Shown: positions 27,268 to 35,911 of the stretch, one piece after another
How the letters are laid out: every line of letters starts with the position of its first letter
Numbering within the stretch: the first letter of the stretch is position 1
Source: Actinacidiphila alni
GTDB taxonomy: Bacteria; Actinomycetota; Actinomycetes; Streptomycetales; Streptomycetaceae
DNA length: 64,000 bases
Reading direction: 5' to 3'
NCBI RefSeq assembly: GCF_900112845.1
Contig: NZ_FONG01000020.1
Span: 1-64,000 of the forward strand
Notes under the pieces: generated by a model
What the model was told of the DNA's origin: nothing
What the model saw: only the letters and a program-made list of their open reading frames with translations
The model's database searches: none
Made by a program: the position numbers and the translations under genes

Positions 27268-28449
27268 TCATTGCCGTACGACGAAGGCCACGAAGTCGTC
27301 GGCCACCGCGAGGTCGGTGACCGAGCCCTTCAGCCAGGTCAGGGCGACAGGCGCACCGGTCGGGTTGTTGCCAAAGTCGAAGCCCTTGGCGGTGGCCAGG
27401 GTGCTGCCCCAGGCCGTCACCTTGCCGTCCGGGGAGAGCGCGTAGGTGGCGGTGTCGGTCACCAGCCGGGCAGGCGCGGTGACGCCGGGCAGCGTCACGG
27501 GCTTGTCCAGCGGGGCCTTCTCGACGGTGCTGTCGCCGAGCGCGGCGTTCGAACCGTCGCCCCAGGCGACGACCTTCCCGTTGGGCCACACGGCGGCGGC
27601 GTACGCGTTGGAACCGCCGGCCGCGATCGCGGTGACCTGGCCGATGTCGGGGACAGGGGTGGGCACGTCGGGGAAGAGGTAGTCGCCGGGGGCGAGGATC
27701 GAGTAGTTGTTGGAGCCCCAGCCGAGGACGGTGCCGTCGGAGCGGAGCGCGTAGCCCGCGAACTGGCTGACGGCGATCTGCTTGATCCCGGTCAGTCCCG
27801 GCAGCTTCGCGGGCGGCATCGGGAATCCGGCCTTCGCCTTGCGACCCAGGATCTGGTAGTCGGTGGTGTCGCCCCAGGAGTACACCTGGCCGTCGGTGGT
27901 GAGCGCGAAGCTCGCGGTCGCGGCGAGCACCACACTCTTGGCGCCGGTCACACCCGGGACGGGGACGGCGCCGGGGAATGTGTAGGCGGGGTCCTTCAAC
28001 GACGCCTCGCTAAGCCCCACGCCGACCGGCCTGCCCCACTCGTAGACCTGGCCCTTGTCATCCACGGCCGCCGCGACCCACGCGTCACCGGCGCTCGTCG
28101 CGGACAGGGACACCACCTTGACGCCGTCCAGGCCGGGCACCGGGTGCGGGGCGAGCGCCCTGCCCTCGCCGACGGCGCTCTGCTCGACCTTCCCGGCCGC
28201 GTCCGTCCAGAACAACTGGTCGCCGCCCGCGGCGACATGGACCGCGTCCTTCACCGTCGTCGTGCCGTAACTGGTCACGATGGTGCCGGCCGGTCCGTCG
28301 GCGGACGCGGCGCCGGAAGTCGTCAGCGCCGACGCCCCGGTGGTGGGCTTCGCCGCGGAGCCGCCGCCGTCCGAGTCCCCGCCGGAGCAGCCGGCGAGCG
28401 CGACGGCCACCAGCGGAGTCAGTGTCCAGGCCACGAGCATGCGTTTCAT
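27268..28449 (-). CDS. RCC1-repeat lipoprotein
   Basis: A 393-residue exported lipoprotein. The signal peptide ends in a lipobox (VALAGCSGG; Cys at about residue 21), followed by a Gly/Ser-rich spacer to residue 55 and then a beta-propeller of RCC1-like repeats (VYEWGRPVG, VYSWGD, VLGWGS, VVAWGD, VTAWGS). It is presumably anchored on the outer face of the membrane, and the function in bacteria is unknown. The ATG at 28449 follows GAGGG; a TTG six bases earlier is less likely. It stands alone. Confidence 0.83.
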   Translation of the reverse strand: MKRMLVAWTLTPLVAVALAGCSGGDSDGGGSAAKPTTGASALTTSGAASADGPAGTIVTSYGTTTVKDAVHVAAGGDQLFWTDAAGKVEQSAVGEGRALAPHPVPGLDGVKVVSLSATSAGDAWVAAAVDDKGQVYEWGRPVGVGLSEASLKDPAYTFPGAVPVPGVTGAKSVVLAATASFALTTDGQVYSWGDTTDYQILGRKAKAGFPMPPAKLPGLTGIKQIAVSQFAGYALRSDGTVLGWGSNNYSILAPGDYLFPDVPTPVPDIGQVTAIAAGGSNAYAAAVWPNGKVVAWGDGSNAALGDSTVEKAPLDKPVTLPGVTAPARLVTDTATYALSPDGKVTAWGSTLATAKGFDFGNNPTGAPVALTWLKGSVTDLAVADDFVAFVVRQ

Positions 28450-28602
28450 CGACAATCCCTCACTGATCGACCCATGAGAAAGCGCATTATCACGCGCACA
28501 CCCTACGGGACGCCGCTCGACGGGTCGGCGGTTCCGGGCGGGGCAGGGCAGTTGAGGGATCAGGGGTGGCAGAGGTGGTCACCGCGAAATCGGGTCACGC
28601 GG

Positions 28603-30120
28603 TCACCGGTCGCGGCCCGGGCCGCCGGTGCCACGCGGGAGCCACTCCGGTCGGCATGAGCCGCGGGCGACCAGGACCTCGCGGTAGTGGCCCGGCGTGC
28701 GGCTCATCCGGACCTGGTCGGTGACGCCCTGGTAGTGGCCGAGGGCGGTGGCGGCCGAGAACACCTCCGGGGCGAGGTAGTCGTGCGCGGTGCCGGGGCG
28801 GCCGGCGCGCTCGCGGGCGAAGGCGGGGTCGATCAGGCCGAGGCCGAGGATCCAGGCGGCGACGCGCACCAGGGAGACGTGGACGCGCCAACTGCCGCCC
28901 TGGGTGGCCCGCAGCCGGAGCGCCTGGACGATGCCGAGTGTCGCCAGCCAGGCCGCGATGTAGTCGTTGACCACGAGGATCGGGGACAGCGACGGGACGC
29001 CGCCGTCGCCTTCGAGGTCGGCCATGCCCGTCACCGCGCCCGCGCTCTGGTCGAAGCCGACGCGGTCCGCCCACGGCCCGCGGGCGCCGGCGTACGAGAC
29101 GGTCGCGTGCACGATTCCGGGCCTTTCGCGGACCGCGGACCCGACGTCCAGGCCGATCGATTCGAGGTATCCGGGGCGGCGGTTGGCGAAGAAGACATCG
29201 GCGTCCCGCAGCAGGCCGCCCACCTGCGCCCGGCCGGCCGGGGCCCGGGGGTCGGCGCGGCAGGACCGGACGCCGACATTGGCGCTGGCGTACGCGCCGT
29301 CGTGCTCGAATTCGTCCGGCCGCCACACATTGAGGACGTCGGCGCCGTGCAGCGCCATCGCCCGGCCGGTGCCCGCGCCGGCGATGACATGGCCCATGCC
29401 GAGGGCGCGGACGCCGTCCAGCGGCTGCCGGCCGGGGCCGGCGAAGGGTTCGGGGTCGCTGTCGCCGACGCGTTCGATCTCGACCAGCGGGGCGCCGGCC
29501 ACGGCCGAGGCGAAGTGGTCGGTCGCCAGGAATTCGCCGACCGTCCGCACCTGCGGCAGCACCACCCCGGCCCGGGCGCCCGCGGCCTCCCACTCGGCCG
29601 CGGGCCGTCGTCGTACGGCGCGGGCCACGGCTTCCGGCACGTCCGCGCAGTCCAGGAGCCGTTGGGCCGCGACTTTCAGGCCCGGATAGGGGTTGAGCGG
29701 CATGACCCACCGACCGTCCGCGGCGCGGTGGAAGCTCAGGCCGAGCGCCTGGTTGCGGTTGGCCGGGGACTCCACGGGATAGCCGTCGAGCAGTTCCCAC
29801 CGGCGGTCGTAGAAGGGGCAGAGCCGGTGCGGCGCCACCCGCAGGTCCATCGCGATGTGCTGGCCGGGGCCACCGCGGTCGCGGTGCAGCGCGGCGATCG
29901 CCACGGATTTGGCCACGAGCGCGATGGCGGCGGCGCCGGCCAGCCGCAGCGGGCTCGGCACCACCGGGTCCGCCCCGGCGAAGGTGATCCGGCCGCCGCT
30001 GTCGGCGCGGTGCAGGCCGACGCCGTCCAGGACCTCGTCGAGCGCGGCGTCGATGTCGTGGTCCGCGCTGGTCGCGGGCGCGGCCACGGCGGCGCGGATA
30101 CGGGCTTCGAGCGGTCGCAT
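28603..30120 (-). CDS. CaiB/BaiF-family CoA transferase, unusual domain order
   Basis: A 505-residue protein of the class III CoA-transferase family, which moves CoA between carboxylic acids. The usual N-terminal motif (LDGVRALGMGHVIAG ... GADVLNVWRP) is found only from about residue 228, and a GFDQSAGAV segment with the likely catalytic Asp is near 340. The first 220 residues resemble the part that is normally C-terminal (VRTVGEFLATDHFA). The order therefore looks permuted or partly duplicated. It is the last gene of a unit that starts with the ABC binding-protein gene and contains MaoC and SnoaL-like genes. Confidence 0.8.
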   Translation of the reverse strand: MRPLEARIRAAVAAPATSADHDIDAALDEVLDGVGLHRADSGGRITFAGADPVVPSPLRLAGAAAIALVAKSVAIAALHRDRGGPGQHIAMDLRVAPHRLCPFYDRRWELLDGYPVESPANRNQALGLSFHRAADGRWVMPLNPYPGLKVAAQRLLDCADVPEAVARAVRRRPAAEWEAAGARAGVVLPQVRTVGEFLATDHFASAVAGAPLVEIERVGDSDPEPFAGPGRQPLDGVRALGMGHVIAGAGTGRAMALHGADVLNVWRPDEFEHDGAYASANVGVRSCRADPRAPAGRAQVGGLLRDADVFFANRRPGYLESIGLDVGSAVRERPGIVHATVSYAGARGPWADRVGFDQSAGAVTGMADLEGDGGVPSLSPILVVNDYIAAWLATLGIVQALRLRATQGGSWRVHVSLVRVAAWILGLGLIDPAFARERAGRPGTAHDYLAPEVFSAATALGHYQGVTDQVRMSRTPGHYREVLVARGSCRPEWLPRGTGGPGRDR

Positions 30121-30129
30121 GCCGGCGGC

Positions 30130-30588
30130 TCAGCCGAAGTAGCGGGCGAGAGAGGTGACGACGGCGGCCGGGCGCGGTACGCCCTCGATCTCGATCGTGC
30201 TCTCCAGCGTCAGTTGCACCGCGTCGGCGCCCGCCACCGGCTCGGCCCGCGCCACGCGCGCCGCGGCACGGATCCGGGAGCCCGCCACGACGGGGGTGAT
30301 GAACCGCACGCGGTCCAGGCCGTAGTTCACGGCGAAGGACACCCGGTCGACGCGGTAGAGGCCGGTCGTGAGTCCGGCGAGCAGCGACAGGGTCAGATAG
30401 CCGTGCGCGATGGTCGACCCGAAGCTGCTCGCGGCGGCGCGCACCGGGTCGACGTGGATCCACTGATGGTCCCCCGTCACGTCGGCGAACGCGTCGATAC
30501 GCCGCTGGTCCACCAGGATCCAGTCGCTCGGGCCGAGGGTCTCGCCCTCGGAGGCGACCAGATCGGCCGGTCCGTCGAAGATCCGCAC
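30130..30588 (-). CDS. MaoC-family (R)-specific enoyl-CoA hydratase
   Basis: A 152-residue hot-dog-fold enzyme adding water to enoyl-CoA. The hydratase-2 motif DVTGDHQWIHVDPVRAA is at residues 36-52, with catalytic Asp and His, followed by FGSTIAHGYLTLSL. The GTG at 30588 follows GAGGAAGGAAA. It lies between a SnoaL-like gene and a CoA transferase gene on the same strand, so the substrate is probably an acyl-CoA intermediate of the island pathway. Confidence 0.9.
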   Translation of the reverse strand: MRIFDGPADLVASEGETLGPSDWILVDQRRIDAFADVTGDHQWIHVDPVRAAASSFGSTIAHGYLTLSLLAGLTTGLYRVDRVSFAVNYGLDRVRFITPVVAGSRIRAAARVARAEPVAGADAVQLTLESTIEIEGVPRPAAVVTSLARYFG

Positions 30589-30608
30589 GTACTGTTTCCT
30601 TCCTCGCT

Positions 30609-30644
30609 GTCGGGTCGGGCGATGCCGTCGGGTCGGGCGATGTC
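30609..30644. repeat. 18-bp tandem repeat in intergenic spacer
   Basis: GTCGGGTCGGGCGATG(C/T)C occurs twice in tandem with a decayed third copy, between the SnoaL-like gene stop and the MaoC start. It may be slippage-prone DNA. Confidence 0.65.
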
Positions 30645-30688
30645 GTCGGCTCGGGTCCCGTCCGGGCCGGACGGGACCGAGGCCGGGC

Positions 30689-31183
30689 TCATCCGTGCCG
30701 CCGGTGCCGGGAGTCGTCGCCGGGGCGCCGCAGGGTGATCACCCGGGAGGCGAACCACCACCGTCCGTCGAGCCGGCGGAAGCGGTCGGCGTAGGTGTTC
30801 CGGGTGACCAGCAGCGCGGGCTCCCCCGGAAACCGCTGGGTGACCTCGATGGCGCACGTCCCGTACGCCTCGTCCCGCGAACCGTCCCGCGATCCGCCCC
30901 GCGATCCTCCGCGCGTGAGGGCGATGTCGTAGGTCCGGTGCGTGGTGTACGTGGCGCCGTCGTAGGTGAGGACGTTGCGGCGCAGCCACTCCTCGACCTC
31001 GGCGCCAGGCATGCCGAGCCAGGTGCCGTGGCGGAAGAGCCGGGCGAACCGCGCGAAGTCGCCGGCGTCCACGCTCGCGCAGTACGCGGTGAGCAGCGCG
31101 GTGATGCGCCGGGTGTCCTCGGCGCCCGGCGCCGGGCCCGGCGGGTGCGGGCCCGGCGCCTCGGCGCCCTCGTGCGGTGTCAC
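30689..31183 (-). CDS. SnoaL/NTF2-fold protein
   Basis: A 164-residue protein of the SnoaL-like (nuclear transport factor 2) fold: ITALLTAYCASVDAGDFARFARLF near 25-48 and a C-terminal RRLDGRWWFASRVI strand. Members are isomerases, hydrolases or hydroxylases without a universal catalytic motif. An Arg/Gly/Ser tetrapeptide repeat (GGSRGGSRDGSRDEA) near residue 108 interrupts the fold and comes from tandem 12-bp DNA repeats. The GTG at 31183 overlaps the stop of the substrate-binding protein gene (GTGA). It is one of three proteins of this fold in the island. Confidence 0.78.
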   Translation of the reverse strand: MTPHEGAEAPGPHPPGPAPGAEDTRRITALLTAYCASVDAGDFARFARLFRHGTWLGMPGAEVEEWLRRNVLTYDGATYTTHRTYDIALTRGGSRGGSRDGSRDEAYGTCAIEVTQRFPGEPALLVTRNTYADRFRRLDGRWWFASRVITLRRPGDDSRHRRHG

Positions 31184-32382
31184 GACGGTTGCTTGGCCAG
31201 TTCCTTGGGGTTGCCGTCGACGAACTGGAACGCCACCAGCGACTTGCTGAATCCGTCGCGCCCGTCGCCGAAATTGATCAGCGCGCTCTGCTTGCCCGCC
31301 GCGCCCGCGAAGGGCGAGATCTTGTCGATCGCCTGGGCGAGCTTGTCCCCGTCGGTGCTGCCGCCGGTGGCGTCGAGCCCCTTCTTCAGGACGGTGAAGG
31401 CGTCCCAGGTCGCGGCGGCCTGTTCGGCCAGGCCCAGGGCCAGCTTGTCCACGCTGCCGCCGTACTCGGCGGCGTACGCCTTGATGAACGCCTGGTACTC
31501 CGGCTTGGACGGCTGCTGGTTGGCGAGGGTGTAGATCGCCGGGAGCTTGGTGTAGGCGTCGCCGCCGATCTTCAGGGCGTCCGGTGCGATGAGCGAGCCG
31601 AAGCCGACGACCGGCACATGGACACCGGCCTCGGTCATCGTCTTGAGCATCAGGCCGGCGTCGGCCGCCGCCGAGCCGATGTGCACGACGGCGTCCGGGT
31701 GTTCGCCCTTGAGCTGGGAGACCGCGGAGGTCAGATCGGTCGCGCCGAGCGTGTAGTGCACGGTCTCGCCCGGGGTCATGCCCGCCTGCTTCGCCTGGTC
31801 GACGATCGGCTTCCACAGCGTCGATCCGGTGGGACCGTCGTCCGCGGTCACCACGGGGTGCTTGTAGCCCAGCGACTTGAGCAGGTCGATCATCTGGACC
31901 GGGTAGTCGCTCTGGTCGACGGTGGTGCGGAAGGTGTATTTCGCGCCGTCCATCAGGGCGGGCGAGATGGTCGAGGAATTGATGAAGACGATCTTCCGGG
32001 GTTCCACGATTTGCCGGATCGCCAGGCCCTCGATGCTGGTGTAACCGCCCATCATGACCCCGGCCTTGTCGACCGTGATGGCGCGCTGGGTGACCTTGGC
32101 GGACTCGTCGGCGGTGAGCTTGTCGTCGTACACCTTGAGCGAGAGCTTGCGGCCGCCGGCGCCGCCGTCGGCGTTGATCGTCTTCACGGCCAGTTTGGCC
32201 GTGTTGACCATCTGCTCGGCCACGGCCGCGTTGCCGCTGGTGAGCGGCGCGGCGAAGCCGACGACCAGGGACTTGCCGCCGCCGCTGGACGCGTTGCCCG
32301 AGCCGTTGGAGCCGCAAGCGGCAAGGGACACCGAGGCGGCGAGCGCCACGACCCCGACGCGGATGAGAGATCTGTACTGCAC
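31180..32382 (-). CDS. ABC transporter substrate-binding lipoprotein, branched-chain amino-acid type
   Basis: A 400-residue LivK/Peripla_BP_6 protein that captures a solute outside the membrane. The signal peptide ends in the lipobox SLAACGSN (Cys at about residue 23). The two-lobe fold follows, with VVGFAAPLTSGNAAVAEQM at the start and the VHIGSAAADAGLMLKTM region near 230. In this family the ligands include aromatic and alicyclic acids as well as amino acids. The matching permease and ATPase genes are 20 kb away (51490-54976), and both loci have TTAGC-N3-GTTAA sites. The GTG at 32382 follows AAGGAG. Confidence 0.88.
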   Translation of the reverse strand: MQYRSLIRVGVVALAASVSLAACGSNGSGNASSGGGKSLVVGFAAPLTSGNAAVAEQMVNTAKLAVKTINADGGAGGRKLSLKVYDDKLTADESAKVTQRAITVDKAGVMMGGYTSIEGLAIRQIVEPRKIVFINSSTISPALMDGAKYTFRTTVDQSDYPVQMIDLLKSLGYKHPVVTADDGPTGSTLWKPIVDQAKQAGMTPGETVHYTLGATDLTSAVSQLKGEHPDAVVHIGSAAADAGLMLKTMTEAGVHVPVVGFGSLIAPDALKIGGDAYTKLPAIYTLANQQPSKPEYQAFIKAYAAEYGGSVDKLALGLAEQAAATWDAFTVLKKGLDATGGSTDGDKLAQAIDKISPFAGAAGKQSALINFGDGRDGFSKSLVAFQFVDGNPKELAKQPS

Positions 32383-32422
32383 GGGAGACTCCTTGGCTGT
32401 GATGTCACGGACACCGGGTTAA

Positions 32423-32435
32423 TTAACATGCCTAA
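32423..32435 (-). promoter_or_regulatory. Island operator, site 1 (TTAGG-CAT-GTTAA)
   Basis: A copy of the island motif 41 bp before the binding-protein gene; it overlaps the end of the upstream OB-fold gene. Confidence 0.7.
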
Positions 32436-32917
32436 GCATTGGGGGCGGAGACGGCCGCGAGCCGCCATTGCGGCAGGCCGATCCCGTCGGCGATCCGCAA
32501 CTGGTACGCCTGGACCCGCGCCCCGATACGGACGTCGTCCACCGGGCTGTCGGTGATGTTCCCCATCATCCGGGGGCCCTCGTCGAGGTCGATCAGCGCG
32601 ATCACGTACGGCCCGTCCTGGAAACCGGGCATGCCGGCCTGCCGGACGACGGTGAAGGTGTAGACGGTGCCGAGGCCCGACGCCGCCTCCCACTCGGGCG
32701 TGGCCGCGCAGTGGCGGCAGACGAGCCGGGGGTAGTGCTGCCTGGTGCCGCAGGCCGGGCAGTGCTGGATCAGCAGCGTCCCGTCGTGGGCCGCCCGGAA
32801 GTAGGTCGTACTGACCGGGTCGAGGTCGGGGACCGGTTTCGTCCAGGAGTCGACGACATCGACGATCTCCAGGGTCCCCTGCGCGCCGCGGACGGTCTCG
32901 GATGTCATCGGTCTCAT
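32432..32917 (-). CDS. Zn-ribbon OB-fold protein (DUF35, ChsH2-like)
   Basis: A 161-residue partner protein. A rubredoxin-like zinc ribbon, CPACGTRQHYPRLVCRHC, lies at about residues 52-69, followed by an OB-fold (GTVYTFTVVRQ ... VIALIDLDEG). Such proteins bind acyl-CoA and pair with thiolase-fold enzymes; ChsH2 with the aldolase Ltp2 in steroid side-chain degradation is the known example. Its ATG overlaps the TGA of the adjacent thiolase-fold gene (ATGA), so the two are almost certainly a complex. Confidence 0.87.
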   Translation of the reverse strand: MRPMTSETVRGAQGTLEIVDVVDSWTKPVPDLDPVSTTYFRAAHDGTLLIQHCPACGTRQHYPRLVCRHCAATPEWEAASGLGTVYTFTVVRQAGMPGFQDGPYVIALIDLDEGPRMMGNITDSPVDDVRIGARVQAYQLRIADGIGLPQWRLAAVSAPNA

Positions 32918-34083
32918 CTGCCTTTCCCGAGGATGGTGACGCCGATCGTGGAGAACCAGCCGCCGGACCCGGCGGCCAGCGCCACCTCGCAGTCCGGCAC
33001 CTGCACCTCGCCGGCCTGTCCGCGCAGCTGCCGTACGGCCTCGATCAGCAGGAAGATGCCGCGCAGTCCCGGATGGCAGGCCGACAGACCGCCGCCGTCG
33101 GTGTTGATGGGAAGCCGGCCGCCCGGCCGGAGATTGCCCGCCTCGGCGAACGGACCGCCCTCGCCCGGCTTGCAGAAGCCGAGGCTCTCCAGCAGCAGGA
33201 CGACGGTGATGGTGAAGCTGTCGTAGAGCATGGCCATGTCGACGTCGTCCGGCGTCAGGCCGGCGCGCGCGAACGCCTCCTGGCCCGACCGCACGCCCGC
33301 CGTCGTGGTCACATCCGGCGCCTGCGAGATGTTCCAGTGGTTCTGGCGGGCCGCGGTTCCCAGGATCGACACGTACGGCTGCCTGAGGTCGCGCGCGCGT
33401 TCCTCGGTGGTCACGATCAGCGCGCCGCCGCCGTCGGTGATCGCGCAGCAGTCGTACAGATGCAGCGGATCGGCGATCATGCGGGAGTTCAGCACGTCCT
33501 CGACGGTCAGCGGCTTGCGGTAGATCGCCTGCGGGTTGTGCGCGGCGTATTCGCGGACCGCGACGGCGACGCTGGCGAGCTGCTCGGCGGTGGTGCCGTA
33601 CTGGTACATGTGCCGTTGCGCGGCCATCGCGTACGCGGCGACCGTCGTCTTTCCGTACGGCTCCTCGTAGGCCGCGCCGCCCACGGGTTTGCGGCCGTAA
33701 CCCGTGCCGAGGCTGCGGCCCATCCGGGTCAGCAGGTCGCTGCCGTAGGTGAGCAGGACGGTGTCCGCCATGCCGGTGCGGATCGCGGCCTCGGCGTGCT
33801 GGACCTGGAATTCGTAGGCCGAGCCGCCGGTGTACGTGCCCTCGATCCACCGCGGGTCCAGGCCCAGGTATTCGGCCGTCTCCGGCAGGTCGACGCCCGG
33901 CACCCCGGGGATCCACGCCTCGGCGCAGCCGAAGCCGTCGATGTCGTCCTTGCTGAGCCCCGAGTCGGCCAGGGCGCGCTGCATGGCCTGGGCCTGGTGC
34001 CCGAGCGCGTCGAGGTGGGGCGCCTTGGGGCCGTCGGACAGGCCGATGCCGGCGATGACCGGAGTTCGGTCGGGACGTGTCAC
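32914..34083 (-). CDS. Thiolase-fold lipid-transfer protein, probable acyl-CoA retro-aldolase (Ltp2-like)
   Basis: A 389-residue SCP2-thiolase-family protein. Where thiolases carry the nucleophilic Cys, this one reads TYTGGSAYEF near residue 85, so a normal thiolase reaction is unlikely. MLYDSFTITVVLLLESLGF near 290 contains the Tyr found in the aldolase Ltp2, followed by CKPGEGGPF and PINTDGGGLSACHPG. It is coupled to a DUF35 partner, as Ltp2 is to ChsH2. I infer retro-aldol release of a short acyl-CoA from a beta-hydroxyacyl-CoA. Assignment to steroids is not shown. Confidence 0.83.
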   Translation of the reverse strand: MTRPDRTPVIAGIGLSDGPKAPHLDALGHQAQAMQRALADSGLSKDDIDGFGCAEAWIPGVPGVDLPETAEYLGLDPRWIEGTYTGGSAYEFQVQHAEAAIRTGMADTVLLTYGSDLLTRMGRSLGTGYGRKPVGGAAYEEPYGKTTVAAYAMAAQRHMYQYGTTAEQLASVAVAVREYAAHNPQAIYRKPLTVEDVLNSRMIADPLHLYDCCAITDGGGALIVTTEERARDLRQPYVSILGTAARQNHWNISQAPDVTTTAGVRSGQEAFARAGLTPDDVDMAMLYDSFTITVVLLLESLGFCKPGEGGPFAEAGNLRPGGRLPINTDGGGLSACHPGLRGIFLLIEAVRQLRGQAGEVQVPDCEVALAAGSGGWFSTIGVTILGKGR

Positions 34084-34086
34084 GGG

Positions 34087-35703
34087 TCAACTCCTCCTGT
34101 GATTGCGCAGTTCGTGCTTCTGGACCTTGCCGGAGGCGGTCATGGGCAGCTCCGTGAGGACCCGCCACGAGGTGGGGATCTTCTGCCGGGCGAGCCTGGC
34201 GCCGTCCAGATAGGCCGCCATCTCGCTGTCGCCCGGCCATTCCTGGCCCGCGGCGAGCGTGACGAAGGCTCCGACGACCTCGCCGAGCCGCTCGTCGGGC
34301 AGGCCGACGACCGCGGCCATCTCGACGGCCGGGTGGCGCTGGATGAGTTCCTCGATGTCCCGCGCGGAGAACTTCTCGCCCGCGCGGTTGATGATGTCCT
34401 TGGTGCGGCCGGTGATCCGGACCAGGCTCCGGCTGTCGACCCGGCCGAGGTCACCGGTGTAGAACCAGCCCTCCTCGTCCAGCTGTTCGCGGGTCAGGAC
34501 GGGATCGGTGTAGCCGATGAGCGCCTGCGGTCCGCGGATCCGCAGCTCCCCCTCCTCCCCCGGCGGCAGCGGCCGGCGGTCGGAGTCGACCGCCTGGATC
34601 TCGCTGCCGGGCACCACGGCGCCGTCGTACTCGGCCCTGATGTCGAGCGGTTCGGTCGGGGCGACCCAGGACACTCCCCCGCCGGTCTCGGTCATCCCGT
34701 ATCCGCGCAGCGCCGTGATGCCGACCTCGCCGGCCTGCCGGATCAGGTCGGGCGCGGTCTGGGCGCCGCCGGACATGAAGACCGTGATGGGGTGCCCGGT
34801 GCCGATGCCCGCGCGGTGCGCGGCGACCAGGTCGTGCAGGAAGACGGAGGCCGCGGTGGTGAAGGTGCACTGCTCGCGTTCGATGATCCGTGCCGCCTCG
34901 GCCCCGTCCCAGTTCGGCATCACGACGATCTTGGCGCCCATGGACGCGGGCCAGACCACTCCGGCGTTGAAGCCCGCCAGGTGCGACAGTGGCGACGCGC
35001 AGAAGAAGACGTCCTTGGCGCCCAGCGACATGGTGTGGCGGATGCTGCGCGCGTTCGACACGAAGCCCTGACCGGTCAGCTCGACGCCCTTGGGCGCGGA
35101 GGTCGTGCCGGACGTGTACAGCATGAGACAGCACTTGTCGGGCTCCAGCGGGTCGGGCAGCGAGACCGCGGGCCGCGGGTCGTCGGGCCCGGGAAAGCGG
35201 CGCCAGCCCGGCCGCGGTTCGTCGGGTCCGACGCAGAAGCGGGCGACCGGCCCCCACGAGGCGCCGTCGAGGATGCCGTCCAGTTCCTCGGCGGGGCGGC
35301 GGCCGCGGTTCTCGGCGATCGAGACCACCGCGCGCGGCTTGCAGTCGTACACGATGTGCGCCATCTCGTGCTCGCGGTAGATGGGCACGACCGGGACATT
35401 CACGGCGCCGATCCGGAAGGCCGCCACCTGCGCCAGCAGCGCCTCGGCCAGATTCGGCAGCTGGATGAGGACGCGGTCGCCGCGTACGACCCCCGCCTGG
35501 ACCAGATGCGCGGCGAGCACATCGGCCCATGCGGCGAACTCGCCGTAGGTGAGCCGCAGGTCGCCGATCACCAGGAATTCGCGGTCCGGCGTGCGCTCGG
35601 CGACGTCGAACACCCACCAGCCGAGGCGCTCGGCGGTCCAGTAGCCGTGCTCGCGGTAGTACGCCTCACGGTCGGTCTTCGTCGTCGGCGCGGGAGCAGA
35701 CAT
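34087..35703 (-). CDS. AMP-forming acyl-CoA synthetase
   Basis: A 538-residue ANL-superfamily ligase activating a carboxylic acid with ATP and CoA. The P-loop motif YTSGTTSAPKGVEL is near residue 192, GYGMTETGG near 322, YTGDLGR near 418, and the catalytic Lys is in the C-terminal MTASGKVQKHEL. The ATG at 35703 is preferred over 35754 because GAGAGG lies seven bases upstream. It is the first gene of a unit with the aldolase and OB-fold genes and has an island operator 61 bp upstream. Confidence 0.92.
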   Translation of the reverse strand: MSAPAPTTKTDREAYYREHGYWTAERLGWWVFDVAERTPDREFLVIGDLRLTYGEFAAWADVLAAHLVQAGVVRGDRVLIQLPNLAEALLAQVAAFRIGAVNVPVVPIYREHEMAHIVYDCKPRAVVSIAENRGRRPAEELDGILDGASWGPVARFCVGPDEPRPGWRRFPGPDDPRPAVSLPDPLEPDKCCLMLYTSGTTSAPKGVELTGQGFVSNARSIRHTMSLGAKDVFFCASPLSHLAGFNAGVVWPASMGAKIVVMPNWDGAEAARIIEREQCTFTTAASVFLHDLVAAHRAGIGTGHPITVFMSGGAQTAPDLIRQAGEVGITALRGYGMTETGGGVSWVAPTEPLDIRAEYDGAVVPGSEIQAVDSDRRPLPPGEEGELRIRGPQALIGYTDPVLTREQLDEEGWFYTGDLGRVDSRSLVRITGRTKDIINRAGEKFSARDIEELIQRHPAVEMAAVVGLPDERLGEVVGAFVTLAAGQEWPGDSEMAAYLDGARLARQKIPTSWRVLTELPMTASGKVQKHELRNHRRS

Positions 35704-35763
35704 CCCCATTCCTCTCGTCGCGAACTGTGCGGACGGCAAGGCCAGGCCGTTCACGGGAAGTGG

Positions 35764-35776
35764 TTAGCCATGTGTA
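35764..35776 (-). promoter_or_regulatory. Island operator, site 2 (TTAGC-CAT-GTGTA)
   Basis: A motif copy in the divergent region, on the side of the CoA ligase gene. Confidence 0.72.
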
Positions 35777-35816
35777 ACATTGTCTCCATACGAGCGCAAT
35801 GGATCTCACAGATCTC

Positions 35817-35829
35817 TTTACCTAGCTAA
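35817..35829 (+). promoter_or_regulatory. Island operator, site 3 (TTAGC-TAG-GTAAA, reverse orientation)
   Basis: A motif copy in the same divergent region, on the side of the SDR gene at 35912. Two sites for two divergent units support function. Confidence 0.68.
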
Positions 35830-35911
35830 TTAAATGTGTTTCAGTCCCGTTGATCGCATGCGGAACTCCTCGTGTGCCGCGGCACACGAGCATGGGGAAG
35901 AAGGGCGAGCA

